DNA of 47,155 bases, from positions 1-47,155 of the forward strand of contig CBFHXS010000008.1 in NCBI GenBank assembly GCA_965659845.1. Reading direction: 5' to 3'. Below the pieces are notes generated by a model that was not told the DNA's origin, did not search any database, and saw only the letters and a program-made list of their open reading frames with translations. Of the stretch, positions 41,018-47,155 are shown in pieces; the stretch's first letter is position 1, and the number at the start of each line of letters is the position of its first letter. Both the position numbers and the translations under genes were made by a program. The stretch is from Brumimicrobium sp965659845 (GTDB taxonomy: Bacteria > Bacteroidota > Bacteroidia > Flavobacteriales_D > Crocinitomicaceae).

Positions 41018-42307
41018 ATGAAAGCCCTGTATTTATGTATTTTAATGGTGCTGTTTTGCAGCACCATTTCTTATTGTCAGCAATTCGAGGTTGTTCAAAT
41101 TCCTCGTCCTGAAAAAGCTACGTACCCATATGCTCAGGTTGAACCATCTATTGCTATTCACCCCAAGAATCCAAAAAAAATGATCGCAGGAACGGTCATG
41201 AATGATTTTTACTATTCTCGCGATGGTGGTAAAAGCTGGAAGAGTAGATCAATTCGATCAGAATTTGGAGTTAATGGCGATCCGGTGATGCACATCAGTA
41301 AAAATGGTTGGTATTATTATTTCCATTTGTCGAACCCTCCTAATGGACAATGGATAGACAGGATTGTATGTGAGCGGAGCAGATGGAGTTGTGGGAAATG
41401 GAAGTCCTCCGCGACTCAAGTTAAACCACCAAAAGCACAAGACAAACACTGGGTGGCTGAATGCCCTCTCACTGGTAATTTATACTTGACATGGACGGAG
41501 TTTGACGAATATGGTTCTAAAGATACGATGGATCATTCTCGAATTATGTTTTCCAAAAGCGCAGATAAAGGTAAAACCTGGTCTTCTCCAAAAATCATTT
41601 CTTCATTTGAAGGAGACTGTTTAGATGGCGATAATACAGTGGAAGGAGCAGTTCCCGCGGTCAACTCCAAAGGGAAGGTCTTCGTAACATGGACGGGTCC
41701 ATATGGGATTATGATGAACACTTCCAATGACGAAGGTGAGAACTGGATGGCTAAAGAGGTGAAAATTCACGATCATCCAGGAGGTTGGACTTTCTCTGTT
41801 CCTGGAGTAGGAAGATGTAATGGTTTACCCATTCTAAAAATAGATCAGTCAAAAGGAGAACTCAATGGCCGAATATATGTGAATTGGACTGATCAGGGAT
41901 TAGATACTACCAATACTGAAGTTTGGATGATTTACTCGGATGACCATGGGAAAAGCTGGAGTGAAAAGATAAAAGTGAACCAAGACAATAGTAACAAGCA
42001 TCAGTTTTTTACTTGGATGGATATCGATCAATCGAATGGAAACCTTTACTTCGTTTATTATGATCGAAGGAATCACGATGATGCATCGACCGATGTCTAT
42101 ATGGCTTACTCAACAGATGGAGGGAAAACGATAAAAGAGCATAAAGTATCGAAAGAACCATTTACTCCCAGGTCGGATGTGTTCTTCGGAGATTATTTAA
42201 ACATTGCTGCTCAAGACGGAGTAATTCGACCTATCTGGCCTTCAATGGATTCTACTGGGAAGATAAGTTTATGGACAGCCTTAGTCAATGCTGGAGTTTT
42301 GAAATGA
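41018..42307 (+). CDS. BNR/Asp-box repeat protein (exo-sialidase-like fold)
   Basis: The 429-aa protein has a signal peptide (MKALYLCILMVLFCSTISYC) and a six-bladed propeller marked by five Asp boxes (S-x-D-x-G-x-x-W or close): SRDGGKSWKS, SADKGKTWSS, SNDEGENWMA, SDDHGKSWSE and STDGGKTIKE. The N-terminal YPYAQVEPSIAIHPKNPKKM is typical of periplasmic or secreted relatives annotated as sialidase or exo-alpha-sialidase. The arginine triad of true sialidases is not clearly present, so the enzyme activity is uncertain. The start codon follows the M61 stop codon directly. A strongly acidic DYDRRNHDDASTD loop may bind calcium. Confidence 0.8.
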   Translation: MKALYLCILMVLFCSTISYCQQFEVVQIPRPEKATYPYAQVEPSIAIHPKNPKKMIAGTVMNDFYYSRDGGKSWKSRSIRSEFGVNGDPVMHISKNGWYYYFHLSNPPNGQWIDRIVCERSRWSCGKWKSSATQVKPPKAQDKHWVAECPLTGNLYLTWTEFDEYGSKDTMDHSRIMFSKSADKGKTWSSPKIISSFEGDCLDGDNTVEGAVPAVNSKGKVFVTWTGPYGIMMNTSNDEGENWMAKEVKIHDHPGGWTFSVPGVGRCNGLPILKIDQSKGELNGRIYVNWTDQGLDTTNTEVWMIYSDDHGKSWSEKIKVNQDNSNKHQFFTWMDIDQSNGNLYFVYYDRRNHDDASTDVYMAYSTDGGKTIKEHKVSKEPFTPRSDVFFGDYLNIAAQDGVIRPIWPSMDSTGKISLWTALVNAGVLK

Positions 42308-42349
42308 TTAGTTTGTAACTTTTTGAGATAAAACTATTATCTAGTTGTA

Positions 42350-43231
42350 ATGAAAACAATTATTCTAATCTTATTTGTGTCCTTTCAAATGTTTGCTATG
42401 TGTCAAGCGGAACAGGTAAAAATTTATTTTGAACTTAATCAGGACGCTTTAACTTCTGAAGCACAGAAACAATTGAAACAGTTTTTGACATTGAAGAATA
42501 TAAAGGGAGTATCGATTGTCGGTTATTCAGATTCTACGGGAAGCGAAATATCCAATCTAAAATTATCAAAGAGTAGAGCCCAAAGCGTAAGTAAATATCT
42601 TATAGATCATGGATTGGATTCAAGTTTTATAATAGAAGTTAGAGGGGCAGGTGAACGAGATAAAAGCGATACTCTATCACAGAATAGAATTGTGATTATC
42701 AATTTCATCAGAGTTGAAGCGGTTCGAGATATAGAGTACTTAGTTGATCCAGGTCCTGATCGAAGCAGCGATTCAATCATAGATTTGAATATGAAAGAAG
42801 AAATAGACCATCTATCGGTTACTCGGGATGGAGATCTTGATCAATCGACTATAGAATTATTGAAAGTTGGTGAAATTCTAAATCTAGGAGGGATAGAGTT
42901 TCAGCCCGGGAGACATGTTCTGACCAAAAGATCAGAAAAACCTTTGAAGAAATTGATTCAAATAATGGAGAATAACCCTAATCTTAGAATAGAAATCCAG
43001 GGTCATATTTGTTGTCAAGCAGGTCGAGATGGTTTAGACAAGGATACAGGAACGATGAACCTATCCGAGAATAGAGCAAAAACAGTATTTAAAGAGTTGA
43101 TCAAGGCTGGAATTGATAGAAACCGACTCACCTTTAAAGGGTATGGACCTTTTAGAAAGTTAGTTGCCGAATTTGATGATGCCGCTAGACAAAGGAATAG
43201 ACGCGTGAGTATTCAAATTCTTGATAAGTGA
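42350..43231 (+). CDS. Protein with two tandem OmpA-like domains
   Basis: The 293-aa protein has a signal peptide (TIILILFVSFQMFAMCQA) and no barrel. It is made of two OmpA/MotB-like domains in tandem. The first (about 22-115) keeps the peptidoglycan motif VGYSDSTGSEISNLKLSKSRAQSV, including the Asp and Arg that grip diaminopimelate. The second (about 175-290) has QGHICCQAGRDGLDKDTG then MNLSENRAKTVF, so the usual Asp is replaced by Cys while the Arg stays. It is probably a periplasmic anchor or spacer. It has a short gap to the BNR gene and could be co-transcribed with it. Confidence 0.85.
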   Translation: MKTIILILFVSFQMFAMCQAEQVKIYFELNQDALTSEAQKQLKQFLTLKNIKGVSIVGYSDSTGSEISNLKLSKSRAQSVSKYLIDHGLDSSFIIEVRGAGERDKSDTLSQNRIVIINFIRVEAVRDIEYLVDPGPDRSSDSIIDLNMKEEIDHLSVTRDGDLDQSTIELLKVGEILNLGGIEFQPGRHVLTKRSEKPLKKLIQIMENNPNLRIEIQGHICCQAGRDGLDKDTGTMNLSENRAKTVFKELIKAGIDRNRLTFKGYGPFRKLVAEFDDAARQRNRRVSIQILDK

Positions 43232-43263
43232 ATTCATCCAATGAAGGACTTTTAGAATTTTAG

Positions 43264-43917
43264 CTAATCTGCAATATAAAAACCGATGCAATAAACATCT
43301 TCATTTTCTTTTGGGTATTCATACCTAACCATACCTACGTCTTTTGCAAGTGTATAGAACTTTACATCATTCAATACATTTCCGTTGCTCAAAGTTGTTG
43401 TAATCGAATGCTTTACTTTAATGATGTCATAATATGTGTTTTCGCCAAGTACTATGGAATCCTCAATTCCGATTACTGATCGCTCATAATCTTTTATATA
43501 TCCAGGCTCGTCACCCATATGATATGATGTTCTTTCATAAAACGTGCCTAAAGAAGTATCGTAAAAAGGCATACGATAGGTGATGTTTTTCTCCGAATCA
43601 TTTTCAAGTTGAAATTTACCATCAAACACTCCAAAGATTTCATGATCAGGAGTTAAAATCTTATCCTCAATAATTCTTTTACAACCATTCTCCATACCGT
43701 CTGGTGTATATGTTTTTGTAGGTGTAGGACCATAGCATTCTAAGTCTGATAGATTGTTGAAAAACCAAACCGACCCTGGGTAGGCTTGAATATAATCCTT
43801 ACTGACTTTCTCACTGTTTGAATGATTTTGCTCAATAACTGGGCAGGATATAGGTTCTTCACTCTTCTTGCAGGCAAAAAGTACGGATAGAATAAAAGCT
43901 AAGTAAATTAGTTTCAT
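43264..43917 (-). CDS. Lipoprotein of unknown function
   Basis: The 217-aa protein has a lipoprotein signal peptide (LIYLAFILSVLFAC, lipid at Cys16). Its mature part starts with ISC and is beta-rich, with PGSVWFFNNLSDLECYGPTPTKTYTPDG and YDIIKVKHSITTTLSNGNVLNDVKFYTLAKDVGMVRYEYP. The last segment is reminiscent of small envelope lipoproteins that bind a ligand through a beta-sandwich, but I recognise no family. It is transcribed toward the OmpA-like gene and separated by about 30 bp, in which no clear terminator is visible. Confidence 0.7.
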   Translation of the reverse strand: MKLIYLAFILSVLFACKKSEEPISCPVIEQNHSNSEKVSKDYIQAYPGSVWFFNNLSDLECYGPTPTKTYTPDGMENGCKRIIEDKILTPDHEIFGVFDGKFQLENDSEKNITYRMPFYDTSLGTFYERTSYHMGDEPGYIKDYERSVIGIEDSIVLGENTYYDIIKVKHSITTTLSNGNVLNDVKFYTLAKDVGMVRYEYPKENEDVYCIGFYIAD

Positions 43918-43966
43918 GCTTCAATAACGAGACTTAAACTAAGAAGGTTGGTATTCTCAATTCCAA

Positions 43967-45109
43967 TTAAAGCTCCTTCCCGTATGCTTCTTTCAATACA
44001 TGAATCGCATAATCAATTTCTTCTTTTGTAGTATATCTCGAAAAAGAGAAACGCGCATTTGGTCGAGACATATCTGCTTCAATTCCTCTGAGAACATGTG
44101 ATCCAATATTTGAACCAGAAGAGCACGCAGATCCTCCTGAGCATGCAACTCCTTTTAGATCTAGTGTAAAAAGAAGCATCGAAGACTTGTCAGTTTTTGG
44201 TAAACAGACATTCAAAACTGTATATAGACTTTTCTCTGGTCTAATATCTCCATGGAACCCTACTTCAGGAAATATAGTTCTGAGTTGTTCGATCATGTAC
44301 GATTTAAGCTTTTGAACATGATTTTGATGTGCTTCAACACCCTCATAAGCTAAATCCATTGCTTTGGCTAAACCAACTATGCCATATAGATTTTCAGTTC
44401 CACCACGTAAACCTCTTTCCTGTGCACCACCATGAATAAAAGGTAGCGCCTTCACTTTTTGGTTAACATAGAGGAATCCTACACCTTTTGGTCCGTGAAA
44501 CTTATGCGCTGCACACGTAATAAAATCAATGTCTAGTTCTTTCATGTCTAGAGCATAATGCCCCATAGTTTGGACAGTGTCTGAATGAAAATAAGCACCA
44601 TGATCTCGACAAATTCTACTTACTTCACCCAAGGGCAGTAAATTACCTATTTCATTATTCGCATGCATTAGAGAAACCAATGTTTTCTTATCACTTCCAC
44701 TGAGAAGTGATTTTAGATGAACAAGATCCACATGTCCATTCTTATCAAGGTTGACGTGTACCAACTCAACGTTCTTATTATTACAAATATCCTCAGCTGT
44801 ATGTCCAACTGCGTGATGTTCAATTGAAGATGTAATAATTCTCGTAACCCCTAACTGATTGATGGACGTTTTTAGCGCCATGTTATCTGCCTCTGTTCCT
44901 CCTGAGGTGAATACAATTTCTGAAGGGCGAGCATTGATGTGTTCCGCAACTTTTCTTCGAGCAGTTTCTAACGCTCCTTTTGCTTGGCGACCATAGAAAT
45001 GGGTAGAAGAGGGATTCCCGAATTCATTTTTTAAATACGGAGCCATTTCATTGAATACCTCTTCAGCTAAGGGAGTTGTAGCCGCGTTGTCCAGATATAC
45101 TTTCATCAT
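43967..45109 (-). CDS. Cysteine desulfurase
   Basis: The pyridoxal-phosphate enzyme takes sulfur from cysteine for Fe-S clusters, thiamine or tRNA thiolation. The 380-aa length fits the IscS/NifS class. Motifs: VYLDNAATTPL at the start, SGGTEADNMALK, SSIEHHAVGH (His stacking on the cofactor), AAHKFHGPKG (Lys203, the Schiff-base lysine) and SACSSGS (Cys329, which carries the persulfide). It is most likely IscS-like, but no iscU or other isc gene lies in view, so I leave the symbol open. The start may be either of two adjacent ATG codons. A long perfect inverted repeat lies 49-77 bp upstream and may regulate it. Confidence 0.93.
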   Translation of the reverse strand: MMKVYLDNAATTPLAEEVFNEMAPYLKNEFGNPSSTHFYGRQAKGALETARRKVAEHINARPSEIVFTSGGTEADNMALKTSINQLGVTRIITSSIEHHAVGHTAEDICNNKNVELVHVNLDKNGHVDLVHLKSLLSGSDKKTLVSLMHANNEIGNLLPLGEVSRICRDHGAYFHSDTVQTMGHYALDMKELDIDFITCAAHKFHGPKGVGFLYVNQKVKALPFIHGGAQERGLRGGTENLYGIVGLAKAMDLAYEGVEAHQNHVQKLKSYMIEQLRTIFPEVGFHGDIRPEKSLYTVLNVCLPKTDKSSMLLFTLDLKGVACSGGSACSSGSNIGSHVLRGIEADMSRPNARFSFSRYTTKEEIDYAIHVLKEAYGKEL

Positions 45110-45157
45110 CGAATAAAGTTAACGTAGTACTCAATGGAATACTCTATTATTGTATGC

Positions 45158-45186
45158 AAATTACGTCAAAAAAAATGACGTAATTT
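45158..45186. promoter_or_regulatory. Long inverted repeat upstream of the cysteine desulfurase gene
   Basis: AAATTACGTCA and TGACGTAATTT form 11-bp perfect arms around seven As, 49-77 bp upstream of the cysteine desulfurase start and about 50 bp downstream of glmM. It lacks a T-run and has low GC, so an operator or RNA hairpin is likelier than a rho-independent terminator. Confidence 0.5.
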
Positions 45187-45236
45187 ATCGGTCAGAAAGA
45201 AATAAATCAATTTGATTATTGAATTCCTGAAATGGA

Positions 45237-46622
45237 TTAAATGATGGCTTGAATCTCCTTCATGATGTCTTTAGCCAACTGATCCGCCTTCTCGTTGTTT
45301 TCGCTTTCAGCATAGATACGAATAATAGGTTCGGTGTTACTTTTTCGTAAATGAACCCATTCTTTCTCAAAATAGATCTTAACACCGTCTGTTGAGTCTA
45401 CTTCCTGTTCACTATACTTTTTCGCCATGTCAACCAATACTACATCAACATTAACTTCTGGTGTAAGTTGAATTTTATTTTTGGATATTTTATACTTAGG
45501 GTAACTGTCTCTCAACTCACTTGCTTTCAGCTTCTTGTTTGCTAGATGTGTTAAAAATAAAGCAATACCAACGAGAGCATCTCTTCCGTAATGAAGCTCA
45601 GGTAATATAACGCCTCCATTTCCTTCTCCTCCGATCACAGCGTCAACTGCTTTCATTTTCTCAACAACATTTACTTCACCTACAGCAGAAGCATAATAAT
45701 TATGACCATGCTTCTCGGTTATGTCTCTTAAAGCTCTGGTTGAAGATAGGTTAGAAACTGTTGCTCCGCCTTTTTGTGTTAAGACGTAATCTGCAACTGC
45801 TACTAAGGTATACTCCTCTCCAAACATGCTTCCATCTTCGCATACCATAGCCAGTCTATCAACATCTGGATCGACTGTAATACCTAGATCAGCACCTTGT
45901 TCTATGATTGCGTTGGATAAATCAATTAAATGTTCAGGAAGGGGTTCTGGGTTGTGTGCAAACTCTCCAGTGGGTTCGCAGTGAATACCTTCTACTTGTT
46001 TTACTCCAAGTGCATCAAGTAATAAAGGAACAGCTATCCCACCAGTTGAATTTACGGCATCAACTACAACTTTAAAGTCAGCTGATTCTATAGCTGATTT
46101 ATCTACATAGGGTAGTGCTAAAACAGCTTCAATATGTTTCTGGATATATTCGTTACTCGTCGTTAATTTTCCAAGATCATCTACTTCAGCGAATTCAAAT
46201 GATTCATTTTCTGCAATTTCTAGTACCTTTTTACCGTCTTCTCCAGAGATGAATTCACCTTTGTCGTTAAGTAACTTGAGCGCATTCCACTGCTTTGGGT
46301 TATGACTTGCCGTTAGAATTATTCCCCCGTGTGCTTTCTCCATTACCACGGCAACTTCAACAGTTGGAGTAGTGGATAATCCGAGATCTAATATGTTTAT
46401 ACCTAAACTACGTAGTGTAGCAATTACAATATCGCTTACGATTGGTCCAGAAATTCGTGCATCCCTACCTATCACGAGGCTGAGTTTTTTTGCATTATTT
46501 TCTTGTTGAAGCCACGTACCGTATGCTGCGGCAAATTTAACGATGTCTAGAGGAGAAAGTCCTTCACCTACTTTACCACCTATTGTTCCGCGAATACCTG
46601 ATATTGATTTGATTAATGTCAC
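45237..46622 (-). CDS. glmM: Phosphoglucosamine mutase
   Basis: GlmM converts glucosamine-6-phosphate to glucosamine-1-phosphate on the way to UDP-GlcNAc for peptidoglycan. The 461-aa length is normal. ISGIRGTIGG at the start is the family's phosphate-binding turn, LTASHNPKQWNALK contains the phosphorylated Ser106, DPDVDRLAMVCEDG is the Mg-binding loop, GEGNGGVILPELHYGRDAL the sugar-binding loop, and RKSNTEPIIRIYAES the phosphate clamp. The TASHNP and QWNALK context fits GlmM better than a phosphomannomutase. It is co-transcribed with ribH, 6 bp after its end, with cysteine desulfurase further downstream. Confidence 0.9.
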   Translation of the reverse strand: MTLIKSISGIRGTIGGKVGEGLSPLDIVKFAAAYGTWLQQENNAKKLSLVIGRDARISGPIVSDIVIATLRSLGINILDLGLSTTPTVEVAVVMEKAHGGIILTASHNPKQWNALKLLNDKGEFISGEDGKKVLEIAENESFEFAEVDDLGKLTTSNEYIQKHIEAVLALPYVDKSAIESADFKVVVDAVNSTGGIAVPLLLDALGVKQVEGIHCEPTGEFAHNPEPLPEHLIDLSNAIIEQGADLGITVDPDVDRLAMVCEDGSMFGEEYTLVAVADYVLTQKGGATVSNLSSTRALRDITEKHGHNYYASAVGEVNVVEKMKAVDAVIGGEGNGGVILPELHYGRDALVGIALFLTHLANKKLKASELRDSYPKYKISKNKIQLTPEVNVDVVLVDMAKKYSEQEVDSTDGVKIYFEKEWVHLRKSNTEPIIRIYAESENNEKADQLAKDIMKEIQAII

Positions 46623-46628
46623 AGTTAA

Positions 46629-47120
46629 TTATTTTAAGTTCTTTTTCAATTGGATCATTTTAAGGCAAGCTATTGCCGCTTCAATCCCTTTGTTACCATG
46701 TTTTCCTCCTGACCGGTCAATTGCTTGCTGCATTGTATTGTCAGTCAATACACAGAAGATTGCGGGTTTGTCATACTTCAGTCCGACGTCCTTTACTCCC
46801 TGCGCTGTTGCTTGGCAAACGAAATCAAAATGTTTTGTTTCTCCTTGTATAACAGAACCAATTGCTACGACTCCGTCTACATCATCACGTTTTAACATCC
46901 ATTGTGCTCCAAGGGGGAGTTCAAAAGATCCAGGAGCGTCGTGTATTAAAATGTTTTCTTCTTTAACGCCATTTTCCAATAAGGCTTCCTTCGCTCCATT
47001 AGAAAGGTTTCGAGTGATATTCTCGTTCCATTCAGAAACAACAATGCCGATCTTAAAATCGGCACCGTTTGGAATACTTTCGCTATCGTATGTAGATAAA
47101 TTCTTTCCTGCTGTAGCCAC
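46629..47120 (-). CDS. ribH: 6,7-dimethyl-8-ribityllumazine synthase
   Basis: RibH makes lumazine, the step before riboflavin. The 163-aa length is normal. KIGIVVSEWNENI holds the substrate-stacking Trp31, DAPGSFELPLGAQ the phosphate and ring-binding motif, and VAIGSVIQGETKHFDFV the catalytic His97. The end QAIDRSGGKHGNKGIEAAIACLKM is typical. It assembles into a large capsid-like shell in many bacteria. It is upstream of glmM, 6 bp away, so both are probably co-transcribed; its own promoter may lie outside the window. Confidence 0.97.
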   Translation of the reverse strand: MATAGKNLSTYDSESIPNGADFKIGIVVSEWNENITRNLSNGAKEALLENGVKEENILIHDAPGSFELPLGAQWMLKRDDVDGVVAIGSVIQGETKHFDFVCQATAQGVKDVGLKYDKPAIFCVLTDNTMQQAIDRSGGKHGNKGIEAAIACLKMIQLKKNLK

Positions 47121-47155
47121 TTTTATTCTATTGTTGAGTTTTCAGCTCGAGTCAA

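Overview
The window is a stretch of AT-rich chromosome from a member of the Bacteroidota, most likely a marine flavobacterium-like lineage (order Flavobacteriales; I cannot fix the family). The evidence is consistent across the window: four large secreted proteins end in a type IX secretion (T9SS) sorting domain with a YPNP motif or a related tail, many short lipoproteins carry a signal-peptidase II lipobox, DnaE has an exonuclease fused to its N-terminus, Shine-Dalgarno sequences are nearly absent, and TAnnTTTG (the Bacteroidota -7 promoter element) occurs just upstream of many genes.

Layout. 1-2343: the 3' part of a T9SS cargo gene cut by the window edge. 2389-10285 (minus strand): dnaE, pyrC-type dihydroorotase, a GT-C-like membrane protein and a DHFR/RibD-fold reductase. 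10350-13583: a small accessory patch with a DUF2490-like outer-membrane protein, a MarR regulator divergent from two ABM-like genes (the second a His-rich lipoprotein with a shortened ABM domain), a small membrane protein between two direct repeats, and a GNAT acetyltransferase. 13584-13962: a duplicated two-hairpin terminator block, then tRNA-Leu(UAA) and tRNA-Gly(GCC). 14085-20152: housekeeping genes (mutS; the trmH-like, aroA and GreA-like operon; 5-formyl-THF cyclo-ligase with YbaB/EbfC). 20268-23424: a compact four-gene operon encoding three proteins with c-type heme motifs and one predicted beta-barrel. 23426-25498: a T9SS cargo gene. 25722-25895: a very small lipoprotein gene. 26016-31789: accA, ispE, a T9SS FG-GAP/VCBS protein and a lipoprotein amidohydrolase. 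31873-37129: a DASS transporter, then a WG-repeat lipoprotein, a TonB-C-like protein and an AAC(3)-family acyltransferase. 37110-43917: lipoproteins of unknown function, an M61 peptidase next to a BNR/sialidase-like protein, and a tandem-OmpA-domain protein. 43967-47120 (minus strand): cysteine desulfurase, glmM and ribH.

How the genes fit together. Most of the window is core metabolism and information processing interleaved with cell-envelope proteins. The best candidate for a poorly described system is the operon at 20268-23424. It encodes a diheme periplasmic cytochrome, a DUF5777-like beta-barrel, a lipoprotein with a CX4CH heme motif, and a T9SS-sorted protein with a CXXCH motif. Together these would place heme proteins on both sides of an outer-membrane barrel, a layout compatible with electron transfer across the outer membrane; that role is inference. 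The second unusual area is 11050-13962, where repeated intergenic elements, a duplicated terminator block ending inside a tRNA, a remodelled gene duplication and a tRNA with an acceptor-stem mismatch lie close together. I saw no transposase, integrase, CRISPR array, rRNA or riboswitch. No stretch over 300 bases lacks a gene or RNA gene.
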